A stretch of DNA of 64,000 nucleotides from Nitratireductor luteus (lineage in GTDB: Bacteria; Pseudomonadota; Alphaproteobacteria; Rhizobiales; Rhizobiaceae), in NCBI RefSeq assembly GCF_026162365.1, contig NZ_JAOANW010000002.1, positions 1 to 64,000 of the forward strand, written 5' to 3'. How positions within the stretch are numbered: position 1 is the first letter of the stretch; the number at the start of each line of letters is the position of its first letter. The notes below the pieces were generated by a model, which saw nothing but the letters and a program-made list of their open reading frames with translations, was not told the DNA's origin and searched no databases. Both the position numbers and the translations under genes were made by a program. This document shows, piece after piece, positions 33,936-42,465 of the stretch.

Positions 33936-35447
33936 TCACCCGCCGGCGCCGGCCAGCGCCTTTTTCTCGCGGCGGCGCTGGACGGAAGAGGGAATGTTCA
34001 TTGCTTCCCGGTATTTGGCGACCGTGCGACGGGCGATGTCGATGCCTTCGCCGTGCAGGATATCCACAATCGCATCGTCGGAAAGAACCCTCGCCGCCGC
34101 CTCCGCATCGATCAATCCGCGGATGCGGTCCCGCACGGCTTCGGAAGAATGGGCGTCGCCGCCATCGGCCGACTGGATGGCGGCGGTGAAGAAATAGCGC
34201 AGTTCGAAAACGCCGCGAGGGGTCATCATGTATTTGTTGGCGGCGACGCGGCTGATGGTGGATTCGTGCATGCCGATGGCTTCGGCGACGGTGCGCAGCT
34301 TCAGCGGGCGCAAGTGGCGCACGCCACGGACCAGGAACGCATCCTGCTGGCGAACGATCTCCGAGGCAACCTTGAGAATGGTGCGGGCGCGCTGGTCGAG
34401 GCTGCGGGCGATCCAGTTGGCGCTCTGGAAGCACTCGCTCAGGAACGTCTTCTCCTGCTTGCTGGCATTGGCGGAGACGGTGGCGAAATAGGTTTCGTTG
34501 ACGAGCACACGCGGCAGCGCGTCGGTGTTGACCTCAACGGCCCAGGCGCCATCCGGCGCCGGGCGGACGATGACGTCCGGCACGATGGCATCGGCGCCGC
34601 CGCTCGTGAACCCCGCTCCCGGCTTGGGATCGAGGGCGCGGATTTCGGCGAGCATGTCGACCAGATCTTCCTCATCGACCCCGCAGATCCGCTTCAGCGC
34701 ATGGAAATCTCGGCGAGCCAGCAGCCCCAGATTGTCGAGCAGGGCCCGCATCGCCGGGTCCAGACGGTCACGGGCGCGAAGCTGGAGGGCCAGGCATTCG
34801 GCGAGGTCGCGGGCGAAAAGGCCGGCCGGCTCGAAACCCTGGCAGACCTCCAGCACATGCGCGACGGCCGCCTCCTCCACTCCGTAGCGCTCGGCGATCT
34901 CGGCCAGCTCGCCCTGGAAATAGCCGGCTTCGTCGAGCCCTTCCGAAAGCTCGGCCGCGAGCAGCCGCTCTGCCGGTTCATCGAAGGCGAGGCCTATCTG
35001 CTCGCGCACGTGATCGCGCAGGGTAACCGGAGCGGCGGCGACGTTTTCGAGGCTCCATTCCTCGCCGCTTGAGACGGCGAGCCCGTTGCCGCCTGCCGAG
35101 CGCCATTGCGCCGAAAGGTCAGGTCCTATGGATTCATGCGTGCCCGGATCGTCCGGGAACAGGTTTTCGAGGGAGCTGTCGAGGCGGTCGGAGATGGATT
35201 CGGAGGAAGGGCGTTCCGCTTCGTCCCAATCGCGGGCGGCAAGATCCTGCAGGCCGTCCGGTAAGGTTTCGCCATCCGCGGCGCCGCGCTCGTCGCGCTC
35301 CAGTAGGGGATTGCGCTCGATCTCCTCCTCAAGGAAACGCTCCAGCTCGACATTGGTGAGCTGAAGCAGCCGGATCGACTGCAGCAACTGGGGCGTCATG
35401 ACCAGCGATTGCGACTGACGCAGATTTAGCCTGGGTGTGAGCGCCAT
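33936..35447 (-). CDS. rpoN: RNA polymerase sigma-54 factor
   Basis: 503 residues. The N-terminal activator-interacting region (LRQSQSLVMTPQLLQSIRLL, about 7-26, glutamine and leucine rich) is followed by an acidic linker, the core-binding region, the DNA-binding HTH (VAEAIGMHESTISRVAANKY) and the RpoN box ARRTVAKYRE near residue 477. It directs transcription of nitrogen assimilation and other enhancer-dependent genes. It heads rpoN-hpf-ptsN and follows lptC-lptA-lptB on the same strand, the standard proteobacterial neighbourhood. Confidence 0.97.
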   Translation of the reverse strand: MALTPRLNLRQSQSLVMTPQLLQSIRLLQLTNVELERFLEEEIERNPLLERDERGAADGETLPDGLQDLAARDWDEAERPSSESISDRLDSSLENLFPDDPGTHESIGPDLSAQWRSAGGNGLAVSSGEEWSLENVAAAPVTLRDHVREQIGLAFDEPAERLLAAELSEGLDEAGYFQGELAEIAERYGVEEAAVAHVLEVCQGFEPAGLFARDLAECLALQLRARDRLDPAMRALLDNLGLLARRDFHALKRICGVDEEDLVDMLAEIRALDPKPGAGFTSGGADAIVPDVIVRPAPDGAWAVEVNTDALPRVLVNETYFATVSANASKQEKTFLSECFQSANWIARSLDQRARTILKVASEIVRQQDAFLVRGVRHLRPLKLRTVAEAIGMHESTISRVAANKYMMTPRGVFELRYFFTAAIQSADGGDAHSSEAVRDRIRGLIDAEAAARVLSDDAIVDILHGEGIDIARRTVAKYREAMNIPSSVQRRREKKALAGAGG

Positions 35448-35551
35448 GTATCGTCTTCACTGCGGGTCGATGCGCAGGCTTGCCTTGGCGGCACTCCTTC
35501 AGCGCAGGCGTGAATATGAACTGGCCTGACATTTGCTTGTCAAGGAAATGC

Positions 35552-35574
35552 GCGCTTTCGGGCGGTAAAAGCGC
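35552..35574. terminator. Hairpin between lptB and rpoN
   Basis: GCGCTTT (35552-35558) pairs with AAAGCGC (35568-35574). On the lpt transcript it is 30 nt past the stop codon but lacks a following U run; the T-rich side is on the opposite strand. It is a weak candidate. Confidence 0.3.
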
Positions 35575-35603
35575 AATTTTGATTAATATTGTGCGCGCAA
35601 CAG

Positions 35604-36425
35604 CTACATGGTGAACGCTTCGCCCAGATACAGGCGACGCACATCGGCGTTGCCGACGATATCTTCCGGACGGCCGTGGGTCAGCACCTGCCCGGCGTGG
35701 ATGATGTAGGCGCGGTCGATCAGCCCCAGCGTCTCGCGCACATTGTGATCTGTGATCAGGACGCCGATGCCGCGGCTGGTGAGGTGCCGCACGAGCTGCT
35801 GGATGTCGGTGACGGCGATCGGATCGATGCCGGCGAAGGGCTCGTCGAGCAGCATGAAATTGGGCTTGGAGGCCAGCGCGCGGGCGATCTCGAGGCGGCG
35901 ACGCTCGCCACCCGACAGGGCGACCGAGGGCGACTTGCGCAAATGGGAGATGTGGAACTCCTCGAGCAGCGCGTCGAGGGTCTTTTCCCGTTCCTTCCGG
36001 CTCTTCTCGACCACTTCGAGGATCGCGCGGATATTGCCTTCCACGGTCAGTCCGCGAAAGATCGAGGCTTCCTGCGGCAGATAGCCGATGCCGAGGCGGG
36101 CGCGGCGATACATGGGCATGGAGGTGACGTCGTGGCCGTCGATCTGGATCGTGCCGCGATCAACGGGAACAAGGCCGGTGACCATGTAGAAGCAGGTTGT
36201 CTTGCCGGCACCGTTGGGGCCCAGGAGACCGACCGCCTCGCCGGCGCGCACGCCGAGCGATACGCCGGAGACGACCTGGCGGCTCTTGTAGGATTTGGTC
36301 AGGCCGCGGGCGATAAGGGTGCCCTTGTAGCGCGCAAGCTCTTCGGCCGTCGGCGCGCGCTGGGCGGAGGCCTGCCGGCCGGTGCCTCTCAGTCGGGAAA
36401 GGAATGTCACTGGACCGCCGCTCAC
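35604..36425 (-). CDS. lptB: LPS export ABC transporter ATP-binding protein LptB
   Basis: 273-residue ATPase that powers extraction of LPS from the inner membrane. Walker A (LLGPNGAGKTTCFY, about residues 69-82), the signature LSGGERRRLEIARAL (about 168-182) and Walker B FMLLDEPFAGIDP are complete. About 30 residues precede the usual N-terminus (KGTLIARGLTKSYKS), as in many rhizobial LptB proteins. It overlaps lptA by 4 bp, so translation is coupled. Partner permeases LptF/G are not in the window. Confidence 0.95.
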   Translation of the reverse strand: MSGGPVTFLSRLRGTGRQASAQRAPTAEELARYKGTLIARGLTKSYKSRQVVSGVSLGVRAGEAVGLLGPNGAGKTTCFYMVTGLVPVDRGTIQIDGHDVTSMPMYRRARLGIGYLPQEASIFRGLTVEGNIRAILEVVEKSRKEREKTLDALLEEFHISHLRKSPSVALSGGERRRLEIARALASKPNFMLLDEPFAGIDPIAVTDIQQLVRHLTSRGIGVLITDHNVRETLGLIDRAYIIHAGQVLTHGRPEDIVGNADVRRLYLGEAFTM

Positions 36426-36970
36426 CTGTCCTGCGAACCGGGGGTGAGCAGCATCCTGACGCGGCCGCCTGTCTTGCCGTCCTTGCAGCTTTCGAGCTTT
36501 GCCTGGCCCGAATTCATCTGCACAGTGAGCTTGCAGCCGACGATGACGTTTTCGCCCTCCGACAGGACCACTTCATCACCCGACATGACGAGAACCTGCG
36601 TCTGCATGTCGAAGGTGGCGCGGTCGCCGGTGGCGACCTGGGTCTGCGACTTCACATAGACGCCGCCGTCCACCTCGATACGGTCGATATTGGCGCTGCC
36701 GGTGGTGGCGGAGCCCGCGTCACCCGCGTAAAAGACCTTCATGCGCCCGGATTTCATGGTGGTTTCACCCTGAACGACGGTCACGTTGCCGGAAAAGATG
36801 CCGACGCTCTGATTCTCGTCCACATCGAGGCGCGCGCTTTCGATCTGGATGGGCTCGTCGCCCGACAGCTTCAAGCCGGTCATGCGGTCGGCCGAACTTT
36901 GCGCATGGGCGGCAAATCCGCTCATGAGGACAATTGCAACGGCCGCCCCGAGGCGAATTGAATTCATCAT
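36422..36970 (-). CDS. lptA: LPS transport periplasmic protein LptA
   Basis: 182 residues with a signal peptide (about 1-24, ending HAQSSA). The OstA-like domain follows: EPIQIESARLDVDENQSVGIFSGNV at the start (split here only for identification, about residues 39-63), then VQGETTMKSGRMKVFY and later TQVLVMSGDEVVLSEGENVI. It forms the beta-jellyroll bridge that carries LPS across the periplasm. It overlaps lptC upstream and lptB downstream by 4 bp each, giving a tight lptC-lptA-lptB operon. Confidence 0.92.
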   Translation of the reverse strand: MMNSIRLGAAVAIVLMSGFAAHAQSSADRMTGLKLSGDEPIQIESARLDVDENQSVGIFSGNVTVVQGETTMKSGRMKVFYAGDAGSATTGSANIDRIEVDGGVYVKSQTQVATGDRATFDMQTQVLVMSGDEVVLSEGENVIVGCKLTVQMNSGQAKLESCKDGKTGGRVRMLLTPGSQDR

Positions 36971-37680
36971 TGCTGCGGTTCCCCTTGCGCCCGCCTGATA
37001 TTTTCCGGATCCAGCGTTACACGCACCCGGCGGTCGAAGACCAGCTTTTTTCCGCCGTCGGACGCCCTGAAGGCGTCGGCCTCTATGCTCATTCCGTTGA
37101 GTTCTATAGCAACAGGGTCATCTGTGGAAAGCGTGCCGGCGGCAATGTCGATATCGGCGGACGACAGGCGCGCGCGGATGCCCGATGTCGTTTCCAGCGT
37201 GATCGCCGTGTCGAGGCTGAGAGCGTTTCCCTGGCGATCGAAGGTGCCGGCCTCGGCGCTGATGCTGGCGCTGTTGCCGTTGTCGATCGGCACCGTCGCT
37301 TCGATCCCTTCCAGCTCGATGGCTGCCGTCTCGCTGCCGATTGCCTGGCGCGCGCGGGTGGCCGTCATGTGGTAAGGCAGGTTGTCGTTGGTGAAACCGT
37401 CGAGAGAGGGGTTGGACATCACAAGCTTGCCGTTCTCTATGGAGGCCGAACCCAGGTCGACCGACGCCATCCCCCCGGGTGAAAGCAGGGAATAGCCGAG
37501 AAAAACGACGGCCACCACGGCCGCGGTGGTAGGCAGCACGAATTTCAGGACGCGAACGTTCCGCGAATGGCGCGCGGCCTGTGCAAAGGCTTCCGCCCCG
37601 CGCTCGGACGGCCGGAAGGCCCGGGCCCGGCGTTCGCCGTCAGCCTGTTCAGCCTGAGTTTCCTTGCTTGGGCTAGGCAT
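36967..37680 (-). CDS. lptC: LPS export system protein LptC
   Basis: 237 residues. A single membrane helix (about 44-64, LKFVLPTTAAVVAVVFLGYS) follows a cytoplasmic, charged N-terminus, and the rest is a periplasmic LptC-type domain (MSNPSLDGFTNDNLPYHMTA, later LSSADIDIAAGTLSTDDPVA). It hands LPS from the inner-membrane complex to LptA. It is the first gene of the lpt operon. The N-terminal tail is about 40 residues longer than in E. coli, as is usual in Rhizobiales. Confidence 0.9.
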   Translation of the reverse strand: MPSPSKETQAEQADGERRARAFRPSERGAEAFAQAARHSRNVRVLKFVLPTTAAVVAVVFLGYSLLSPGGMASVDLGSASIENGKLVMSNPSLDGFTNDNLPYHMTATRARQAIGSETAAIELEGIEATVPIDNGNSASISAEAGTFDRQGNALSLDTAITLETTSGIRARLSSADIDIAAGTLSTDDPVAIELNGMSIEADAFRASDGGKKLVFDRRVRVTLDPENIRRAQGEPQQ

Positions 37681-38013
37681 CGGACCGTCCGAGAACCGGG
37701 TCCGATTTCCGGACCGACATGTTCGAGCCGTTCATTCAATTGCTCCTGCAGAGAGACTGGGCTATCCGGCATGCCGATGCCGACGCCTTCGCCGCGCATG
37801 GCGACAGGCACCTACAGGCGTCCCACCCCCACTGCTTGCCCCTTTCACTCGGTTACATCGCAATATGGCTATTTTTGGGTTAATGTCAGGAGGTTAGCTG
37901 GAAAAAAGTGATCCCGCAGACGCGCATTTACCGCCAGAACCCGGTGGCCCGCTGCATCGGCTTGGGCTACAAAGCGCGGTTGACGCACCAAGTTTGAACA
38001 AGCGAGGCCCTCA
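37681..38013. other. Intergenic region between divergent lptC and sppA
   Basis: 333 bp without a supported gene. The frame of 88 residues on the minus strand mostly overlaps lptC in another phase. The stretch should contain both promoters; I could not place them with confidence. Confidence 0.5.
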
Positions 38014-38985
38014 ATGTCCCTCCGAGCCGACGACCTTATCGACCGCCGCCGTCTCAGGCGCAAGCTGACCTTCTGGCGGGTGGTGGCTTTTGTGGTGATC
38101 GCCGTGGCGCTGTTTGCGGGCGCACGCTGGATTTTTGCCGACGAGCTCGGCGCCGCCGGAAATCATATTGCGCAGCTGCGCATCGAAGGCACCATCCTGG
38201 AAGACGACGAATTGCTCGACCGGATCAAGCGTATCCGCGAAAGCAGCGCGGCAAAGGGCGTGATCATCACGGTCGATTCGCCGGGCGGGACCACCGCCGG
38301 CGGCGAAGCCATCTACGAGGAAATCCGCCTGCTTGCGCAGGAAAAGCCGGTGGTGGCGCAGGTCGGCACCCTGGCCGCCTCGGCCGGCTACATGGTGGCG
38401 AGCGCGGCCGATCATATCGTCGCGCGCCAATCCTCCATCGTCGGCTCCATCGGTGTGCTCATGCAGTATCCAGACGTGACCGGGCTCATGGACAAGGTGG
38501 GCGTGAAGCTCGAGGCGATCAAATCCAGCCCGCTCAAGGCCGAGCCCAACCCCTTCAATCCTACCACCGATGAAGAGCGGGCCATGATCCGCGCCATGAT
38601 CCTCGACAGCTACGACTGGTTCGTCGACCTCGTGGCCGAGCGCCGCCCGCTGACACGCGACGAGGCGCTGCGGCTGGCCGACGGTTCCGTCTTCACCGGC
38701 CGGCAGGCGGCCGAGCGCAAGCTGGTGGATGCGCTGGGCGGCGAACGCGAAGCCAAGGAATGGCTGGCGGGAAAGGGCGTCGACGCAAATCTCGAGGTGG
38801 TGGAGTGGAAGGAGCGGGAAAGCAGCGCCTCGCTGCTGTTGCCGGGAATAGCCGGGCGCCTGCTGGCAGGCGTGCTGGGTATCGAGACACAAGGCGGCCT
38901 GATACGCGCGCTGGGCGCAGAGCGCATCTTCCTTGACGGTCTGCTGTCGGTCTGGCAACCTGAAAAATCGCGCCTGACGGATTGA
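38014..38985 (+). CDS. sppA: Signal peptide peptidase SppA
   Basis: 323-residue S49 serine protease that degrades cleaved signal peptides in the membrane. An N-terminal helix (about 19-38, VVAFVVIAVALFAGARWIF) anchors it. Conserved blocks follow: VDSPGGTTAGGEAIYEEI (about 89-106), LAASAGYMVASAAD with the nucleophilic serine, SIVGSIGV, and IKSSPLKAEPNPF with the catalytic lysine. The short form matches the single-domain SppA. It is followed by ihfB and the lapA-like gene in the same direction. Confidence 0.93.
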   Translation: MSLRADDLIDRRRLRRKLTFWRVVAFVVIAVALFAGARWIFADELGAAGNHIAQLRIEGTILEDDELLDRIKRIRESSAAKGVIITVDSPGGTTAGGEAIYEEIRLLAQEKPVVAQVGTLAASAGYMVASAADHIVARQSSIVGSIGVLMQYPDVTGLMDKVGVKLEAIKSSPLKAEPNPFNPTTDEERAMIRAMILDSYDWFVDLVAERRPLTRDEALRLADGSVFTGRQAAERKLVDALGGEREAKEWLAGKGVDANLEVVEWKERESSASLLLPGIAGRLLAGVLGIETQGGLIRALGAERIFLDGLLSVWQPEKSRLTD

Positions 38986-39083
38986 AAATGCGTGCAAAAT
39001 CACGCAGATAAGCAAGGCTTACTGGAAACCACCAAGGCGAACGACCAAGGCGAACCCGGCAATCGAAGCGGCGGAACGAGACA

Positions 39084-39368
39084 ATGATCAAGTCTGAGCT
39101 TGTGCAGACCATAGCGAACAGGAACCCGCATCTGTTTTTGCGAGACGTCGAAAACATCGTCAACGCGATCTTCGACGAAATCACCGACGCGCTCGCCGAA
39201 GGCAACAGGGTGGAGTTGCGGGGCTTCGGCGCCTTCTCGGTCAAGAACCGGCCCCCGCGTACCGGACGCAATCCGCGTACCGGCGAATCGGTCCATGTCG
39301 AGGAAAAATGGGTGCCGTTCTTCAAGACCGGTAAGGAACTGCGCGAGCGGCTGAATTCCGACGGGTAA
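39084..39368 (+). CDS. ihfB: Integration host factor beta subunit
   Basis: 94-residue DNA-bending protein of the HU/IHF family. The N-terminal [20 protein letters not shown] is that of the beta subunit, and the beta-arm motif [20 protein letters not shown] (about 52-71) with the intercalating proline is intact. It pairs with IhfA and is often needed at sigma-54 enhancers, which fits the presence of rpoN nearby. It sits 98 bp after sppA and 40 bp before the lapA-like gene. Confidence 0.96.
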   Translation: MIKSELVQTIANRNPHLFLRDVENIVNAIFDEITDALAEGNRVELRGFGAFSVKNRPPRTGRNPRTGESVHVEEKWVPFFKTGKELRERLNSDG

Positions 39369-39408
39369 AGCGCCCTGTATTCTTTTGGCAATATCTTGGG
39401 AGCGTGAA

Positions 39409-39744
39409 ATGCTCAATCGCATCGTGACAGTCATCGTGCTTGTGCCGCTGGCGATCATCATCGTCACGCTGGCGGTTGCCAACCGCGCGCTCGTCCCCTT
39501 CACGCTCGACCCTTTCAATCCCGGCAATCCGGCGCTGACGGCGCAGATGCCGCTTTTCGTGTTTCTGTTCGCCGCCATGGTGATCGGCATGGTCATCGGT
39601 AGTGTTGCAACATGGTTCCGGCAGGGCCGCTACCGCCGCATCGCACGCCAGCGCGGCCATGAGGTCGATCGCCTGCGCAAGGCGGAAAACGCCAACGAAC
39701 CGCGAAACACGGGCGGGACGGCGCTGACGCGGCACAGCGCCTGA
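39409..39744 (+). CDS. LapA family (DUF1049) membrane protein
   Basis: 111 residues. Two membrane helices (about 3-24, RIVTVIVLVPLAIIIVTLAV, and about 47-68, FVFLFAAMVIGMVIGSVATW) are followed by a basic cytoplasmic tail ending in a coiled segment (RRIARQRGHEVDRLRKAE). This is the LapA domain arrangement, in E. coli tied to LPS assembly control with LapB. The start at 39409 follows GGGAGCG. Following ihfB is a widely conserved linkage. Confidence 0.9.
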   Translation: MLNRIVTVIVLVPLAIIIVTLAVANRALVPFTLDPFNPGNPALTAQMPLFVFLFAAMVIGMVIGSVATWFRQGRYRRIARQRGHEVDRLRKAENANEPRNTGGTALTRHSA

Positions 39745-40035
39745 AAATATCCTGCTTCACCAGGAACATCTCCCGCGCAAATCGCTTTCCAGCGACACGA
39801 TGACACTTCCACGCGGCCGTCATGGCAACCTGGCAGCCAGGCTCTCTTCCGGACGATTTAAGACAATCCGCATACGGTGGGAGACCGGACATATCCTCAT
39901 GCCGGGGTTAAAGCTGCCGGGGCTTCCATGTGCGATGGCCGCGCTGGCGCTCATACGCCGCTGACGCGATACGTTGCGTGTCAAATTTCGCTGTGGCAGA
40001 AGCGGCGGAGACAGTCGCTAGCCCCGGAGCCCTTC

Positions 40036-41064
40036 TTGAAGTCCTCGCATGCCAAGCATCGACCGCAACGCGGCAAGCGTGCCGGCGACAGGCGACAGGA
40101 AGCCGAGGGTGGCAGCGCACCTGCGCCAGCAAGCCGGCAAGGCGAAAAGCGCCGCCGGCAGGGGCCGCTGCCGGAGGAAAAGCTGCCGCTGATCCTCGAG
40201 GTCCTACCCAATGAAGACTACGCACTGATCGATTCGGGCGCGGGGCGGAAACTGGAACAGTACGGCCCCTACAGAATCGTGCGCCCGGAGGGGCAGGCGC
40301 TCTGGTTGCCGGCGCTTTCCGAGACGGAATGGGAGAAAGCCGGCGCCGTCTTCACCGGAGACATGGACGAGGAGGGCATGGGCCGCTGGCGTTTTCCCGG
40401 CACGCCGCTCGGCGAAACATGGCCGATGCGTCATGACGGCATAAGCTATCAGGGCCGCTTCACCTCGTTCCGGCATGTCGGCGTCTTTCCCGAGCAGGCC
40501 TCGCACTGGGCGCATATGGAAAGCCTGATCGTCGGCGCGCGGCGGCCGGTGAAAGTTCTGAACCTGTTCGGCTATACAGGGCTTGCCTCGCTGGTCGCGG
40601 CGCGCGCGGGCGCACAGGTGACGCATGTGGACGCCTCCAAGAAGGCGATCACCTGGGCGCGCGAGAACCAGGAACTGGCGGGGCTGAGCGACCGGCCCAT
40701 CCGCTGGATATGCGAGGACGCGATGAAATTCGCCGAGCGCGAATCCAGGCGCGGCAATGGCTACGACATCATCCTGCTCGACCCGCCCGCCTATGGCCGC
40801 GGGCCGAAAGGCGAGGTCTGGCAGCTTTTCGAGCATCTGCCGGCACTGGTGGAGACCTGCCGCGAAATCCTGTCGCCGAGGCCGCTGGCGATGGTGCTGA
40901 CCGCCTACTCCATCCGCGCCTCCTTCTTCGCCATGCATGCATTGATGCGGGACGAATTCGCCGGGATGGGCGGGCGCGTCGAATCCGGTGAATTGATCAT
41001 TCGCGAGAAGGCCGCTGGGCGGGCGCTGTCGACATCGCTGTTTTCGCGGTGGGTGGCCGTATGA
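40036..41064 (+). CDS. Class I SAM-dependent rRNA methyltransferase (RlmI-like)
   Basis: The 342-residue call starts at TTG 40036, which follows CGGAG. GTG 39877 and ATG 39928 are in-frame alternatives but add sequence without family features. After a basic, low-complexity N-terminus comes the conserved LPLILEVLPNEDYALIDSGA, then the SAM-binding motif VLNLFGYTGLASLVAARAGA (about 176-195) and the catalytic region IILLDPPAYGRGP (about 247-259). The most likely substrate is 23S rRNA (m5C or 2'-O), by family only. It overlaps the next methyltransferase gene by 4 bp. Confidence 0.85.
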   Translation: MKSSHAKHRPQRGKRAGDRRQEAEGGSAPAPASRQGEKRRRQGPLPEEKLPLILEVLPNEDYALIDSGAGRKLEQYGPYRIVRPEGQALWLPALSETEWEKAGAVFTGDMDEEGMGRWRFPGTPLGETWPMRHDGISYQGRFTSFRHVGVFPEQASHWAHMESLIVGARRPVKVLNLFGYTGLASLVAARAGAQVTHVDASKKAITWARENQELAGLSDRPIRWICEDAMKFAERESRRGNGYDIILLDPPAYGRGPKGEVWQLFEHLPALVETCREILSPRPLAMVLTAYSIRASFFAMHALMRDEFAGMGGRVESGELIIREKAAGRALSTSLFSRWVAV

Positions 41065-41915
41065 GCGAAAACCGGCGGGAGATCCGCGCCCCGGGGCAGG
41101 TGAAGGAGATCACCAGCCTGACCAACCCGATCATCAAGGACATCCGCGCGCTGTCGATGAAGAAGTTCCGCGACCGGGACCACCTCTTCATGGCCGAGGG
41201 GCTGAAGCTGGTGATCGACGCGCTCGACACGGGCTGGACGATCCGCACCCTGATCTATGCCAAGGCAGGACGCGGCAACAAAGCCGTCGAAACGGCCGCC
41301 GCGCGAACGGTTGGCGCGGGCGGGCTGGTGCTCGAGGTGAGCGAGAAGGTGCTGTCGGCCATCACGAGGCGCGACAACCCGCAAATGGTGGTTGGCGTCT
41401 TCGAGCAGCGGTACCGCGCGCTGAAGGATGTGCGGCCCGCCGACGGCGATGTGTGGGTGGCGCTCGACCGGGTGCGCGATCCCGGCAATCTGGGCACCAT
41501 CATCCGCACCGTGGATGCGGTGGGCGCCAAAGGCGTTATACTGGTCGGCGACTGCACCGACCCCTTCTCGATCGAAACCGTTCGGGCCACGATGGGCTCC
41601 CTGTTTTCCGTGCCGCTTTCGCGCGCGGCCCCGCAGGAGTTTCTCGGCTGGCGCGCCCGCTTCGGCGGGCTGGTGGCGGGGACCCATCTGAAGGGCTCGG
41701 TCGACTACCGGACGGTGGACTATGAGAAAGGACCGATCGTCCTGCTCATGGGCAACGAGCAGCAGGGGCTGCCCGAGGAACTGGCCGCGTGCTGCGACCG
41801 GCTGGTGCGCATTCCGCAGGCAGGGCGGGCCGATTCCCTCAATCTCGCGGTGGCGACGGGCGTGATGCTCTATGAAATCCGCCGCGGCGTGCTGCCCCTG
41901 GAGAACAATGCATGA
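41061..41915 (+). CDS. TrmH-family RNA 2'-O-methyltransferase (SpoU)
   Basis: 284-residue SPOUT-class enzyme. An N-terminal substrate-binding domain (about 1-105, ITSLTNPIIKDIRALSMKKF) precedes the SpoU domain with the three trefoil-knot motifs: DRVRDPGNLGTIIRTVDA (about 138-155), VLLMGNEQQGLPEEL (about 229-243) and IPQAGRADSLNLAVATGVM (about 253-271). The start at 41061 overlaps the preceding stop (ATGA). It methylates a ribose in rRNA or tRNA; the exact site is unknown. It overlaps lspA by 4 bp. Confidence 0.92.
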   Translation: MSENRREIRAPGQVKEITSLTNPIIKDIRALSMKKFRDRDHLFMAEGLKLVIDALDTGWTIRTLIYAKAGRGNKAVETAAARTVGAGGLVLEVSEKVLSAITRRDNPQMVVGVFEQRYRALKDVRPADGDVWVALDRVRDPGNLGTIIRTVDAVGAKGVILVGDCTDPFSIETVRATMGSLFSVPLSRAAPQEFLGWRARFGGLVAGTHLKGSVDYRTVDYEKGPIVLLMGNEQQGLPEELAACCDRLVRIPQAGRADSLNLAVATGVMLYEIRRGVLPLENNA

Positions 41916-42397
41916 AACTGCGCCGGATCGCGCCCTATGCCGGCATCGTCCTTGCCGCTCTCATCATCGACCAGATGATCAAGAGACTGGTGGAAGCATC
42001 CTTGCCGCTGCATGAGCCTATCGACATCCTGCCCTTCCTGGCGCTCTACCACTCCCGCAACACCGGCGTTGCCTTTTCCATGCTCTCCGGTGTCGATGGA
42101 CCATGGCTGAGCCTGCTGGTGCTCGCCATCCTCCTCGTCGTCGTGGTGCTGGCATTCAAGACGGAGACCACACAGATCTATTCGCGGCTGGGTTTTGCGC
42201 TGATCGTCGGCGGGGCGCTCGGCAATCTCGCCGATCGCAGCACGCTGGGCTATGTGGTGGATTATATCTATTTCCACACGCCGGTCTGGTCCTTCGCGAT
42301 CTTCAATCTGGCGGACATCTTCATCACAATCGGCGCGGGACTGGTCATCCTGGACGAGGTTCTCGGCTGGCGGCGCGAGCGGGCCAGCGATCGTTGA
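41912..42397 (+). CDS. lspA: Lipoprotein signal peptidase (signal peptidase II)
   Basis: 161-residue membrane aspartyl protease that cleaves prolipoprotein signal peptides. Four helices are visible. The catalytic aspartates lie in GGALGNLADRSTLGYVVDYI (about 98-117) and FNLADIFITIG (about 131-141), and the first helix carries the conserved IIDQMIKRLV. It would process the L,D-transpeptidase and LpoA-like lipoproteins of this window. It is the third member of a tightly overlapping operon with two RNA methyltransferases. Confidence 0.95.
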   Translation: MKLRRIAPYAGIVLAALIIDQMIKRLVEASLPLHEPIDILPFLALYHSRNTGVAFSMLSGVDGPWLSLLVLAILLVVVVLAFKTETTQIYSRLGFALIVGGALGNLADRSTLGYVVDYIYFHTPVWSFAIFNLADIFITIGAGLVILDEVLGWRRERASDR

Positions 42398-42465
42398 GGC
42401 GATCGTTAAAATACAAAGATTAGGCCAAAAGATTCCGAAACCGTCGGCGTGTTTCATTCCGCGCC

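Noticed and set aside
37545-37811. 88-residue minus-strand frame upstream of lptC
   Set aside because: Half of it overlaps lptC in another phase and no family features are seen.
38011-39015. 334-residue minus-strand frame opposite sppA
   Set aside because: Composition is that of an antisense shadow; sppA motifs on the plus strand are complete.
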